Positions 24,441 through 37,292 are shown, counted from the stretch's first letter. The stretch: DNA of 64,000 nt from Brasenia schreberi (GCA_036023115.1 JAYKKT010000079.1:8107501-8171500); one strand, 5' to 3'. Notes: generated by a model not told the origin, from the sequence alone. Numbers and translations are program-made.

Positions 24441-24983
24441 TGTTGTGCTTCCTTCACCTTAAAAACGAGATACCTCAAGAAACAGGTTTGATGAGAAGTA
24501 AGAAATGAAAAAAAACAATAACAACTTCAAAATTGCCACAACAAGGCTGTTGATAAGAGAGGAAGCTAGGATTTGCCATTGAACCTTGAAGGCCCAAATA
24601 AGAGAAGAAGTTCGCAACTTCCTTTGATGTGATCTAGCCAAAGTGGTTTTCATTCATAAAAATGGGTATTTATGCGGGAAACAAGCCTCTCAACTTAGCC
24701 AATCAAATAGATAACAATACAAGTTGCTCTATGTAGTATAATCATGACTAAATAGTGTACCTCGCACTTAACCAATAGAACAAAATTGTGAAATAAATGC
24801 ATTTTGAAGCTCAAAACAAAAACTCTAGACAACAATATGAATTTTAATGGGTCTACTTAAGCATCAAAACATATCCACTAAATTTGGAATTGTTGAGCCC
24901 TAGCCATAGATGTCCTCATCATTTCCTCATGACTTTGAACATGACCATCATTCGAGTGGGGTTTATCTTTTATGTCCTCATCA
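24441..24983 (-). repeat. 3' LTR of the chromovirus
   Basis: About 543 bp, visibly homologous to 31849-32433 over its length, including the phrases GAAGGCCCAAATAAGAGAAG and TTCATTCATAAAAATGG. Differences by small indels and substitutions indicate an old insertion. Confidence 0.9.
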
Positions 24984-25023
24984 TTTCCTCCAGGCGACAA
25001 GGAATTTGACCCGAGTTGAAGTT

Positions 25024-25204
25024 CTTCAATATCAAGCAAGTAAGCACCGAGGTCTCAAACATTAAAAGTGTTGGAGATGTTATAGTTGTCCAACAGCTCC
25101 AATTGATATACATTGTCTTCAATGTCAAGCAACCACTGAGGTCTCAAACATTAAAAGTGTTGGAGATGTTATAGTTGTCCAACAGCTCCAATTGATATAC
25201 ATTG
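25024..25204 (-). repeat. 89-bp tandem duplication within the gypsy pol C-terminus
   Basis: Two adjacent copies start CTTCAAT(A/G)TCAAGCAA and share GGTCTCAAACATTAAAAGTG. On the minus strand they encode the NDNVYQLELLDNYNISNTFNV block of the integrase C-terminal region, so that part is present twice, in shifted frame. Confidence 0.88.
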
Positions 25205-25209
25205 TCATT

Positions 25210-25740
25210 GATTTTAGCCGCAACTCAAAATGGTCCATCAACCTTTAGGCTAAGCTTGAACATAAGCATGGGAAATCTCTCCTTATGTTGCACCCATACC
25301 AAATTGCTAGAACTAAATTGTAAAGGTTTGCATCCAACATATATCTTACTCTTTAAGGCTTCAGTCTTCTTTTGAAGGTTGTTGTTTATTTGATCATATA
25401 AGTTTTTGAATACTTCAGCTATGGAAAGTCCTCCACCATCTTTTGTACCAACAAAAAAGGCAAACAAATCTATGGGTATATGGGGTTAGTTATATACATG
25501 GCTTCATAAGGAGAGTGGCTGGTGGAATTGTGCATAGCCCGGTTGTACACAAATTCGACCAAGGAGAGATGGTCATCTTGGGCATGCCAACAATAAACAG
25601 TCGACGAGGTTGTGGGGCATTCTATCCTCATGTGAATGAATTGAAAGTCATTCAATTAATATTGCTTTGCTCATCTCTCGCCACTTCGCTTTGTTGAGTG
25701 CCTATAGTAGTGTCACTTCACTATTGCTTAGTCTTTTCCC
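25210..25740 (-). pseudogene. Chromovirus integrase C-terminal part
   Basis: The minus strand reads HLSLVEFVYNRAMHNSTSHS followed by a PYEAMY block, the family LPHVEFAYNR..HS(T)T..SPFEVVYG region. Then comes VWVQHKERFPM..FKLSLKVDGPF, equivalent to the WIHLRKERFP..SKL.PR.DGPF block. Coding similarity continues to the 3' LTR with no chromodomain visible. The part between the DDE Glu region and LVEF is interrupted by the insert at about 25745-27850. Confidence 0.85.
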
Positions 25741-25744
25741 ACGT

Positions 25745-27850
25745 GGAGGTATTGATATTAAGTAGTTTCACTAATTACAACAAATATCAATGATGACGTG
25801 CACCGTAGGTTGGACATTGCAGAAGTAGTAGTAGTCAGGAGAGGAGAGGAGTAACGCAGAGTGGGTCACTATCATCGATACTTCTATTCCACATATGAGG
25901 ATCCCACCACTCCACGAAAAGATCATATCCCCACCCAATCCTCTATGAATCGTACAAGCACGTCCTCCCCACTGTGACCTTCCATTTCTGGAGCATTTCT
26001 TTGAGTTCTGCATGGGCCCATGCTCTCCCCAAGCCCCGCATGTTGAATGCCAGAACAAGAATTGGCATACCATCTCTCTTCATTTGTCATGCTTACTGCT
26101 ATGTGGGGCCTTCCTACATTTTGTTTACGTGACCCTAACCTCTCCTTTGACATCCCAATACCACCCTACCACTGCAGAGTGGGCAACAAGTTCTCCATCA
26201 AGAAGAACAACTATCAAAAGGTATCAACCATAGCTCAAGGGAGCAGTGGCTAAATGATGGGGACCAGAATACATATACTTCATATGAGTACCATTCAACG
26301 AAGGAGAGCAAACAAAGCCAATCGACTGAAGCTCCCTAAGGCGAGATGAGTGGTGTGAAGATGATTATCAGTCTTGAGGCTATGCTTAATCTTTTATGAC
26401 AAGAAGAAGGTTCAGTCCTTCAATCAACTTGAACCATCGACCCACCACCTTCAAGGTTGAAGGCCTCAGTTGAAAGAAAGAAAGGTCAAAAAAGGGGGTC
26501 AAGCCAGTGTGAAACCTAAACCATCCAGTGCCTCCTACCTGCCTAGTAAGATAAGATAACGAAAAAGCAAAGCACTAACACAACAATAACCTTCTAGTCT
26601 ATTGGGATCTTTGATAGACGCTTAACAGAGCAAAGCCAACTAACTTTCTCCCCTCATAGCAGGTAGGAGGAGCTCGAGTGCATACTACTACACAACTAGC
26701 AGTAGTTGTAGAAGGAAAGAGGGGCCTCTGGATCCTACACAACTTCCTCCCACTACCCAGATGCACTGCCAGGTGGTGAGTTAGTCTTCTTTTATCATTA
26801 GAGGAAAGAGAACTCTTTCAAAAGCAAGAAAGGGGAAGGAAGGGGGTTCGTCGCTCCCACCCATGTGGTAGGTGGTTGGTTGCTGCTAACACTATCAAGA
26901 TGATGTAGAGGCACTGCCACATGGGAGCCTAATAGTAGCAGTAGTCAAGGAAGATTTAGAGTTGCTTTGGTCATTACTCTGAGCACCCCTACACCCCCAT
27001 ACGTACAAAAGGTAAACCGCATAGCTACTGATGACTATTGATGCTCCATAGCTTCACTTTATTCAGGCCTACGTCCTTACTATAATGTAAGTAACACCTC
27101 CTGTGAACCAACTTCATCATTCTTACCTTACTCAAATGTCTTTCAAGAGCCTACTACAGTCCCATCACCACGAATCTATGATCATACCATCATCCTCAAG
27201 CCAAGCCTAGGCATGCACTCACTTAGTCCTAGTTAGGCTTTTCACTTCTAGGTGAACTTACGCAAGCAATTAAGTACTCAAACCCTACTATACTATACCG
27301 ACACTATACTATAAGAAAGATAAGGGAGATCTATCATTCATAGTATGCCGAGTGACGGGATACAACCTAAACTCACCTAAACTGGGGACCGATTTGACTA
27401 ACGCATTACAACACCATGATAGTTTATTCTCAAGTATAGCTCTTGATGAATCTCTAGAACAGAAGCCAAGGCTAAAACATGTCAACGAACCCCACTTATC
27501 TGCTTAGTCTAGTTATGGATCTCGTATAAATAGATTGACGTGCTTACTTTAAGGGTAACCAGTAAGGGTAGCGGGCATGGTGCAGGCAAGGTCATGCGTC
27601 AAGGCTCGGCTCATAAAAACTCTCGCAACCACAGATGGTGCAATTCAGTCCAAGCATAGGGGGGCCCTTACAATCTTTAACCTGAATGGAGTGAAGTGAC
27701 TTTCGGTTGAATGAAGGTACTTTAGGCCTAAACAAAGTTCAACTATTGGAAGACTACGGATTTGTGCCATAGCACATGGTTTGGGGCATTGTTCCAAGTC
27801 CCAAACAAAGTTGTCCAAAGCATCGGCCAACCCTACCTATGAATTGACCG
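25745..27850. other. Foreign insert in the integrase; part L1-like, part possibly mitochondrial DNA
   Basis: Gypsy similarity stops near 27850 and resumes near 25740. At 26068-25950 on the minus strand I read PILVLAFNMRGLGRAWAHAE, resembling the start of plant L1 endonucleases (ILAWNxRGLG). At 26300-27600 the base composition and phrases are unlike the AT-rich surroundings and remind me of plant mitochondrial intergenic DNA. Near 27830-27780 the minus strand reads MADALDNFVWDLEQ, like a gypsy gag motif. I found no mitochondrial gene, no TSD and no TIR, so the origin is unresolved. Confidence 0.4.
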
Positions 27851-27859
27851 AGTTGACAT

Positions 27860-28320
27860 AGTAGTGAAGGTCTTTAAATATTTTGAACGACCCTACCATT
27901 AGTGGTGTCCATGCAAAGCACCTCCTTACCCGCACTACAAAAGATGTGTCAGTGGGATTTTAAATGTTTTGGAGAAGAACTGATCTTAAGATAGCTCTCA
28001 ATATGTGATTCACCACCTCAGTTTGGCTGTTAGTCTAAGGATGTACTATACAATAATTTTGTACCCAAACACTTTCATAATAATCTCTAGAAATAGCTGA
28101 CAAACTTAGAATCATGATTAGATACAATACTGCGTGGTGCACCATGAAGACAAACCACTTCTTTGAAAAACAAATCTGTAACATGCCTAGCATTATCTGA
28201 TTTGTGACAAAGAATAAACCGAGCTACTTTTGAATATCGATCTACAACTACAAATGTGGAGTCCTTTTTCCTTTGAGTGTGTGGAAGACCAAGTACAAAA
28301 TCCATACTGATATCAACTCA
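27860..28320 (-). pseudogene. Chromovirus integrase core
   Basis: [20 protein letters not shown] and [10 protein letters not shown] (28305 downward) are the first-Asp region of the DDE core. [20 protein letters not shown] follows, where the family usually has SDRDxKF, so the second catalytic site looks altered (SNHD). Further down, YILRLTAKLRW and a following block match the HPQTDGQTEVVN region in shifted frames. Integrase inserts the cDNA into the genome; this one is broken. Confidence 0.88.
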
Positions 28321-28659
28321 TGGTTTAAGTGGCATGTATAAACCTTGAGTAGCCAAATCAATACACTTAGCTCTTTTTCACACAACACACTTTTTGATAA
28401 TCCGATGAACATCTTTTATTATGCTTGACCAATAAAATCATTGTTTAGTAACTCTAGGGCCTTCTTTTCTCCAAGACGTCCTACTAATCTCCACTATATG
28501 CTTATCTCACTAAGAGCTCTCAAACGGGGCCGTTTGGGATGCATAACCTACCAAACCTTAAAAGCTAACTGTTATGAAGGTGATATCCCAATTCTATCGG
28601 ATTAGTGTTTTCATAAAGGGTGATTGGTATTAGTCCTTAATGAATTTGAGTCCCCAAAC

Positions 28660-29100
28660 CTAATTGTGCACCATGGATAGTAAGGCGTACCTTCTTGATA
28701 AGACATCCACCACTACATTCAACTTTCCTTTTTTATGTTTTAGTACATAAGGGAAAATCTCCAAAGATTCTACCCATTTAGCATTCCTATTGTTTAGCTT
28801 GCTTTGGCCTTGAATGAACTTGAGTACAACATGATCAATGTGTAAAATAAACTCTTTTACAAACAAATAATGTTACCAAGTTTGTAAACCATGAATCAAA
28901 GCATAAAACTCTTTATCATATGTATAATAGTTTAGAGTACCAACCTTCAGTTTCTCGTTGAAGTAAGCAATGTGGCATTCTTGTTGCATTAGTACCACTC
29001 TGATTCCCATCTCGAAAGCATCACAATCCACCTTAAATCCCTTGCCAAAATTAGGTAATGCTAACAAAGGTGTTTGGCATAGTCATTTCTTGACTTCAAC
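28660..29100 (-). pseudogene. Chromovirus RNase H domain
   Basis: [20 protein letters not shown], then [35 protein letters not shown] and a DVLSRR motif (normally ADALSRR) follow the Ty3-gypsy RNase H layout. An in-frame stop follows the QTW motif. Confidence 0.87.
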
Positions 29101-29299
29101 AAAACTTTGTTCCTATGCTTCTCGCCATTGGAATCCTTGTTCCTTCTTCAAACAATTGAAGAGGGTTGTTAATAGTGCTAATTTTTTTTATGAAGCGCCT
29201 ATAGAATGATGCTAAGTCATGAAAGCTATGCACATCATTGACTTTTATCGATGTTGACTACTCTTTGATTGTTGATATTTTAGATGCATCTACTTCCAC

Positions 29300-29830
29300 T
29301 CTAATTTGAGAGACAACGAAACCCAAAAATTCTATTTGGTTTATACAAAATTTGCACTTCTTTAAATTTACAATAGCTTGTTTTCTCTCAACCAATCTAA
29401 CACGGTATTTATATGTTGCAAATGAAGATCAATGGTGGTACTATATACTATTATATCATCAAAATATACAATAAACTTACCAATGAGAGGTCTTAAGATA
29501 TGGTTCATCAATTTCATGAAGGTGCTTGGTGCATTTGTGAGGCCAAATGGCATTACTAACCACTTATACAACCCAAATTTAGTTTTAAATGTTGTTTTCC
29601 ATTAATCTCCCTCTCAGATACGAATATGATGGTATACACTTCATATTTATCTTGGAAAACAACTTAGCACCATCTAATTCGTCTAATAAATCATCAAGTC
29701 TAGGTATGAGATATCTCCACTTAATGGTAATTTTATTCAAGGCACAACTATTTATACATAGTCTCATGGAACCGTTCTTTTTGTGTACGAGTAGGGTAGG
29801 AACAAGCTCATAGATTCATGAATGTATCCT
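29300..29830 (-). pseudogene. Chromovirus reverse transcriptase
   Basis: RLCINSCALNKITIKWRYLI and PRLDDLLDELDGAKLFSKI are RT blocks 1-3. YKWLVMPFGLTNAPSTFMKL and the catalytic YFDDIIVYS box (29470 region) follow, then NLKKCKF. The catalytic DD is preserved, but the frame is lost between SKI and YKW. Confidence 0.9.
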
Positions 29831-30199
29831 TGCTTTAGTACCTCTTCCACCTGCCTCTCCAACTCTATAGTGTCTTCAGGATTTCCCCTATAAGCCGGTT
29901 TATTGGGAAGGAACGCACCGGGCAGCAAGTAAATGTGATATTCTATCCCTATGAATTAGGATAATCCTAGTGAGAGTTCAACTGAGAATAAATCTTTATA
30001 AATTGTTAGCAATTCCTAAACCTCTATTGGTACATCTTCACCTTGATTTGATGATGTTAATTTAACAAAAAAGAAATAAGTAGGTTGCTTTAGTTTAAGT
30101 GATCTTTTTGCAATTCGATCAGAAACGAACAAACTCTTGTTAGTTTTAGTTGGCCAAATAGGAACTCCTTTGGATGGTTGGTTGAGAGCTAAAGGAGTT

Positions 30200-31830
30200 A
30201 ATGTAATTCTTTTTCATCCTTGATAAATGTATTGGTATTATGAAATCCATCATGTATAGTATACCCATCAAATTGTCAAGAACGACCTAATAATAAATGA
30301 CATGCCTTTATAGGAATAACATCATAGAGTACCTTATCCTTATACAATCTTTTAATAAAAAAGGAGATTGAAACCTAATGACTTACCATGAACTCTCTTT
30401 TTTTGTCCAACTATTATAGTTGTATGCTTTAGGGTGAGGTGTTTTGAAAAACTGAAGTTTTGATACCAATTCTATAGATGCATCATTGGTACAACTTCCT
30501 TCATCCATAATAAGTGAGCAGATCTTTCACTGAATAGTACAGCGAGAGTGGAAGATAGTTTCCCTTTGATCTGTATTGGGTGTAGCCTTTGCTTAGAGAA
30601 TTTTGCACACCATCAACAATTCACCCTCATCTTTACCTTCTTCTATTTCTTTCAAATCTATTTCTAGTTCTGGTTCACTTTCACTCTCAATTTCTTCTTT
30701 TGTGCCTTCGATGATCATCACCTTTTTATTGAGGCATTGTGAAGCAATGTGTCCTCTTCTCTAAAGCATGTAATGTCTTTGGTCCTTGAAGAAAGAGATT
30801 GAATGTTAGAATTTTTATCATACTCTTTCATCGCTTGAGTTGATAGAATTATTGAAGGCCTCTCATTGCCTTTTCGCATCATGTCCCTTAAGACTATATT
30901 GGACGTTCCACTCTTTGTCAAGATGATGTGGTTTCTGCTTGTACCTCTCTTAATTTGTCATTTAATCTTCATAGTGAGCTTAAAGACATCTTCCAAACTC
31001 ACAAAGAACTGGTCCACCGCATCAATTATTTCTCGATTTAGACCACCTATGAATAGGGCTATGGATTGTTCTTTAGGCTCTCATATGTTATACCTCAATC
31101 TGAAAATTTCAAAGTCGTTAATATAATCCTCTACGGATATTCCTTCCTGTCTTAGATTTTGTAGTTGTAAATAAAGCTCTTGCCTATAATAATCTCACAC
31201 AAATCTTTGGCTCATTAATCTTTTTATGAATCTCCAGCTTCTAACCTCTTCTTCATTGTCCTACCATTGTTGGTCTTTGGTGCTCTCCCACCATAAGTTC
31301 ACATATTCTGTAAACTCCAATGCGGCAAGCTTAACCTTCTTTTTTCAGAATAAGTATAAAACTCATAAGTCTTATATACCTTGTAGAACCATTCTAAGTA
31401 CTCCTTAGGTGCACTTAATCCTTTGAGAGTGGGAATGTCAAGTTTTAGATGTGGTTCTGATTCATCTCGCATTACCCTTAACTTTGTTCGCCTATTATGT
31501 ATTGGTGGTAGGGCTTATTTTGCTTCTATTTCGTCATCTAAATTTGCAAAATGGGCAAGTTGGAACTGGATGGATGCTAGAACTATTCACCCAATTGAAC
31601 ACATATATGGATACTTAATTGTATCATTATTTGTATTAGCTGTCTCATTTGAGCAACATTTTCTTCTAGCCTTCTTTCTATAGGAAGCAATTTGGCTTGA
31701 TCAAAAGATACTCCTCGGGGATAAGAAGGGGAGACATCTAAGTCGATACATTTGCCATTATTGTTGTGTAAGGCACTCATGATATCAAAATATAAATCAA
31801 TAAGCACAATGACAATTTTTGAGATGATAT
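30200..31830 (-). pseudogene. Chromovirus gag and protease region
   Basis: The minus strand starts near 31807 with a gag-like N-terminus, continues with LDIPTLKGLSAPKEYLEWFY (gag block), and near 30330-30240 reads DVIPIKACHLLLGRSWQFDG, matching the D(V)VPM(D/E)ACHLLLGRPWQ motif between protease and RT. Many stops are present. Confidence 0.75.
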
Positions 31831-31848
31831 CTCAATGAAAGTACCAAA

Positions 31849-32433
31849 TGTTGTGCTTGCTTTATCTTGAAAATGAGATACCTCAAATGGGTTTGATGAG
31901 AAGTAAGAAATAAAAAAACACTAACAACTTCAAATCAGCCAGTATAAGGGTTATTGATAAGGAGAGGAAGTCAAGATTCACCACTGAATCTTGAAGGCCC
32001 AAATAAGAGAAGAAGAAGTTCGTAACTTCCTTTGATGTGTTCCAGCCAAAGTGATTTTCATTCATAAAAATGGATATTTATAGTAGAAATAGAGCCTAGA
32101 CCACAATAGATCAAAAATGTTCGCAACTTCCCAACTTAGTTAATCAAATAAATAATAATAAATGTTGCTCTTTGTAGTATAATCATCACTAAATAGTCTA
32201 CCTCTCACTTAACCAATAGATAAAAAATGTGAAATAAATGTATTTTAAAGCTCAAAACAAAAACCCTAGACCACAATAGAAATTTTAATGGGTCTACTTA
32301 AACATCAAAATAGAGCCACTAAATTTGGAATTGTTGATCCCTAGCCCTAGATCGGGTCATGGATCCTTTAGCTGACTCTTGACTTTGGACACGACCACCG
32401 CTCAAATAGGATTTATCTTCGATGTCCTTATCA
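31849..32433 (-). repeat. 5' LTR of the chromovirus
   Basis: A 585-bp repeat paired with 24441-24983, with TG/CA ends and flanked externally by CAAAT. Confidence 0.9.
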
Positions 32434-33990
32434 CAAATCCTTGTGATTGGACTATTTTCAAGAAACATAATTTTATTATCTTTACTAAATCAACTACAAA
32501 ATAGTTAGAGGTGAAGATCTAATAAACTTTCATAATGATGAAAATAGCTTTTCAAATATTGAATATTTATCTCTTTGATAAATCTTGGGCCTTATCATTA
32601 GTGAGTCAATAAGAATTACTAGGTGTAATTTCTTTTACTAACGATCTTTCCGATTGGGGTGCCACTTATTGAATGGGTGATGACCAGAATACAAAATAAA
32701 CTTAAGGATGTGGGCATAATGCCTAGCGACACATTATCTATATCCTTGGGCATATTTAGTGTTGAGTAGTTGCTTCTCTTCTAAAACGTTAAGTATGACC
32801 TCAGTGTCACACACAAGCTCAAAAGGTATGACATTAGTAGAAATCCCAGTGAATGTCTTATATGCCTATAGTGTATCATAGAGCTTTTCATGCCAAGCTC
32901 TACCTTAACTAATGAATTTTACCTATGATGCTATGAGAGTCATGTTGGCTGCCTCAAACTGCCCATTACCTTAGGAGTAATAGGGAGACTAGAAATTAGG
33001 AGTATTACCAAAAAAGCAACAAAACCTATATACTTTCTCATTCTTGAAATGCATCTCATGATCACAAGCAATGTCTTTATGCAAAACAAAGTAACATGCA
33101 AAATTTTTCCTAATAGGGAAAGCTATATGTTGACCTAAAACTCTAGGTAAAAACATGATATTTACCCATTTGGTAAAATACTTTGTATCAGCTAGGATGA
33201 ACCTATAACTATTAGATGTAGAGAAACAAATGAGATTAATAACATCAAATGCTAATAAGGAAAATGGCTGTGAACTAACAATTTAGTGTAGGTCAGATGT
33301 TCTTGTGTGAAGGTCATGACCCCATCTAGCAATTGTGACAATGGCTAACATGTATGTTATAGTCATGACTTAGTTTAGTTCAATAATAACTTAGTTTGAG
33401 GATCTTCTTTGTCATTGTTTGACCGTCAATAGGAATATCATAATCTCACTTGTGACACTCCTAGATGATGACCTCAGGTTCAAATTGGTTGACACATCTA
33501 TGTAAGACACAAGAAATTTTTTTCTTATAGAGAATTCTCCTAAAAAGGTGGTAATAGGTTAATAGTTTATTAATGATGTTTCTAAGGTAGTATGTGGAAC
33601 AAATCTTTCTTTCTTAAGGAAGACCTTAATGCTTTGAAACCAAGATAAAATATCATTAGCAAGTTCAACACTTTACATGGTAGACTTAGTGGAAATTGGT
33701 TTCCACATGAGTTGTGCTAACCTAGTAAACTCGATAAACTTCGAGCATAGACACCATCCTAATATAAGAGAAAAGATGAAAGAGGACAAACTATCTACAA
33801 CTAAGTTATCCTCACATCCTATGTAAGTAAAAAAATAATAGTTATTGAACTATATTGTATGTAATATGATGGTACAAGGAGAGATGATCATGCTTTATCT
33901 ACCAGGCTCTGGTAACTTGGTTTATGATGAAATAAGAAATAACCAAACATATTGTCATGGATAGCTCAAGAGGATCTTTAGGCTTCGTAT

Positions 33991-36900
33991 ACAACAACAA
34001 CAACAACTAAGCCTTTTTCCATACTAGACAGGGTCGACTACATGGATTCTTTGTTTCCACAGATCCCTATCGTATGCCATGTTAGCAGTTAACTCACAAT
34101 AAGCTAGATCATTCTTTATTGTTTCTTTCCAACACTTTTGTGGTCGTCCTCTAGCTCTTTTAATACTTTCTAAATTTAGTTTTTCATACCTTCTTTTGAT
34201 CTTCTTTCTATATGTTCAAACCATCTTAAACGATATTCTCTCATTTTATCCTCTATTGGTGCCACTCCTAATTTGTTTCTAATAACCTCATTATGTATAC
34301 GGTCTTTTCTTGTATGAGCACTCATCCATATCAACATCTTCATTTCTATCACAGACATCTTTTGTACATGTTGATGATTAACTACCCAACACTTAGAACC
34401 ATAAAACATGGCAGGCCTAATTGCTGCTCTATAATATTTACCTTTTAACTTTAATGGTATCTTCTTATCACAAAGAATACCTGATGCTCCTTTCCATTTT
34501 AACCAACCAGCATTAATTCTATGTGTAACATCTCCATCAATTCTTTCATCACTCTGAAAAATTGACCCTAGGTATTTAAAATTTTTCTTTTGGGGGATGC
34601 AATGTGTGCCAATTTTAATTTCTATGTCCTATGAGATAACCAAATGATCAAACTTACATTCCATATATTTTGTCTTTGTTCTACTAAGTCGGAGGCCTTT
34701 GCTTTCTAATGTTTCTCTCCATAGTTCCAATTTTCTATTAACTTTTTTCTTAGACTCCTCCACTAATACAATGTCATTTGCAAATAACATACACCAAGGT
34801 ACTTCATCTTGAATATGTTTTGTTAACTCATCAATCACCATTATAAATAAGTATGGACTTAAAGTTGATCCTTGATGTAACCCAATATTAACTTCAAAGA
34901 AATTTGTCATTCCTTCATGAGTTCTCACACATGTTTTTGCACCATCATACATGTCTCTTATAAGGTTAATATATGTCAATGGGATACCTCTTTTTTCCAA
35001 AGTTCTCCAAAGAACCTCCCTCGGTACTCTATTATAAACTTTTTCTAGATCAATAAATATCATGTGAAGGTCTTTCTCTTTTGCTCTAAAATATTTCATA
35101 AGATGTCTCAAAAGGTGAATCACTTCAACAGTAGATTTGCCTAGCATGAATCCAAATTGGTTCTCTGTTGTACTTGATACTTGTCTTAACCTATGTTCGA
35201 TAATTCTTTCCCACAATTTCATAGTATGACTCATTAACTTGATACCTCGATAATTCACACAATTTTGAATGTCTCCCTTGTTCTTATATATGGGTATAAG
35301 TGTACTTGCTCTCTATTTCTCGGACATCTTTTAGTTTTTCTATATTTCATTAAATAGTCTTGTCAGTCAAGTGATTCCTATTTCTCCTAGTATTTTCCAA
35401 ACTTCTATAGGAATATTATCTGGTCCTACCGATTTACCAACCTTCATATGTTTAAGAGCCTCTTTGACTTCATTCTTTTGAATACGTCGGTAGAAATTGT
35501 GGTTTATATTCTTTTCTAATTTGGCTAACTTTCCTAAGCTAATACTAATATCTTTATTTTTATTAAAAAACTTATAAAAATAGTTTTTCCATCTATTTCT
35601 TATGTCATCATTTGCCACTAGAATTTTTTCATCTTCATCCTTGATGTATCTAACATAATTAAGATCTTTAGTTTTCTTATCTCTAGCCCTAGCTATCCTA
35701 AAAATATCTCTTTCACCCTCTTTTGAGTTGAATTTTTTATATAAATCCTTCCAAATTTTAGCTTTTGTTTCACTCACGGCCTTTTTTGCTTCCTTCTTTG
35801 CTTTCTTATAAGCCTCTAAAGTTTCACTAGTTTTCTTAGTATAATGTAATTTGTAACATGCCCTCTTTGCCTTGATTTTATTTTGCACTACTTCATTCCA
35901 CCACCAAGCTTCTTTTTGTGCCGGTATACCTCCCTTAGATACATCTAACACATCTTTCGCCACTTTCCTAATATGTATAGCCATATTGTTCCACATATCG
36001 TACAGCCATATTGTTCCACATATCATAGGGTGTTCCAACATAATTCCAAACATCTCCTTGAAGGACTTTTTGTTTAAATATATCTTCTTTCTCACTTTTT
36101 AGGTTCCACCATTTAGTCTGAATAACTCGATGCACTCTTTTCTTCTTTGTCCATTTTTTTATTTGTAAATCTATAACTAAAAGTTAATGTTAGGTGATTA
36201 AGCTTTCTCCTGAAATTACCTTGCAATCTTTACAACACGGTCTATCTTTTTTTCTACAAATAAAGTAATCAATTTGTGTTTGTGATAATCCACTCTTATA
36301 AGTAATTAAATGATCATCTCATTTTTTGAAGATTGTATTGACTATAAAGAGATCAAACGCCATAGCAAAATTTAAAATCTCCCTACCTTCCTCATTTATA
36401 TCTCCAAAACCAAAGTTTCCATGAATACCTTGATATCTTAATGCCTTTTTACCGACATGTTCATTTAAGTCTCCTCCAAAACAAATCATCTCCCTTTGTG
36501 GAATCTTTTGAATCACCTTATCTAATTCTTCCCAAAAAGTTGTCTTTATACTATCTTCTAGTCCTACTTGGGGTGCGTAAGCACAAACTATATTCAAAAC
36601 CTCTGCTCCTAACACTAATTTCAACATCATGATTCGGTCACCATATCGTTGTATGTCTACTACACTATCCTTTAAATCTTTATTTATGACAATACCAACT
36701 CCGTTTCAAGCCTTTTCTTTATCTGAGTACCATAATTTAAAACCTGTATCCTCTATTTCCTTTGCTTTTTCTACAACCCATTTTGTCTCTTGTAAACATA
36801 GAATATGACTCTTTCTCCGAATCATAGTATCTACCACCTCTATTAGCTTACCGAATAATATTTCGATATTCCAAGAACCAATACGAATCTTATTATCTAG

Positions 36901-37292
36901 GATTAGCTTCCTTACCCCTCGCATCTATCCATATTCAAAATGTGGAGACCCTCTCTGAAAATTATTCACTACATTTGGGCGGCAATGTAGTGGGACTAAC
37001 TTCTTTACCCATACCCGTCCATGATGTGGGAACCCTCTCTGCAATTGATTCACTATATTCGGGCGAAAATGTAGTGGCCCTTGCTTACTTATTACTGTAT
37101 TCGGGCTCTGTAGCACGTCGCTAGGCGGGGACACCCCAAAGCAATGCTCATAATTTTTGTAATCCATGTTATAAAATTCGATGAAGTTTTATGCTGGTTG
37201 TCGGAAGCCTAACACAACCCTCCTCCTTTATCCGGGCTTGGGACCAGCAATGCAAGGATGATCCCTTACATGGGCGGAGTTAGATAAGGTGA
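33991..37292 (-). mobile_element. End-to-end RTE-clade LINE (TSD TTCGTAT)
   Basis: The element is flanked by TTCGTAT at 33984-33990 and 37293-37299. Its 3' end on the minus strand is a short (GTT)n tail (33991-34005), typical of RTE elements. A GC-rich 5' leader occupies 36930-37292. One ORF with an APE-type endonuclease and a reverse transcriptase lies between. At about 3.3 kb this is the usual size for plant RTE LINEs. Stops and shifts show it is inactive. It landed in the Tat gypsy remnant. Confidence 0.9.
34176..36924 (-). pseudogene. RTE endonuclease-reverse transcriptase polyprotein, broken
   Basis: The order on the minus strand is endonuclease IRIGSWNIEILFGK and LCLQETKW (36880-36770), VCAYAPQVG and CFGGDLNEHVG (36590-36480), a linker ending in KVGKSVGPDNIPIEVWK (35420), then RT: YRGIKLMSHTMKLWERIIEH, ENQFGFMLGKST, MIFIDLEKVYNRVPREVLWR, GLHQGSTLSPYLF and WCMLFANDIVLVEE. 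A C-terminal block CWVVNHQHVQKMSVIEMKML follows at 34380. The catalytic FADD box reads FAND, so one metal-binding Asp is lost in addition to frameshifts between the five open pieces. Confidence 0.9.

Larger units (their letters stand above)
24441..32433 (-). mobile_element. Full-length, inactive Ty3-gypsy chromovirus (TSD CAAAT)
   Basis: Two LTRs (24441-24983 and 31849-32433) share the same ends (TGTTGTGCTT... and ...TGTCCT(C/T)ATCA on the + strand). They are flanked by identical CAAAT at 24436-24440 and 32434-32438. The order on the minus strand is gag, protease, RT, RNase H, integrase, as expected for Ty3-gypsy. Next to the 5' LTR the minus strand reads TTTGGTACTTTCATTGAGA, a familiar post-LTR sequence of plant gypsy elements. 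Purines (GGAGGAAA) precede the 3' LTR. All domains carry stops or shifts, and a foreign segment of about 2.1 kb sits in the integrase. Confidence 0.92.

Noticed and set aside
25225..25467. Possible chromodomain at the gypsy pol C-terminus
   Set aside because: The frame matches the integrase C-terminal GPF region, and sequence up to the LTR shows no chromodomain aromatic pattern.
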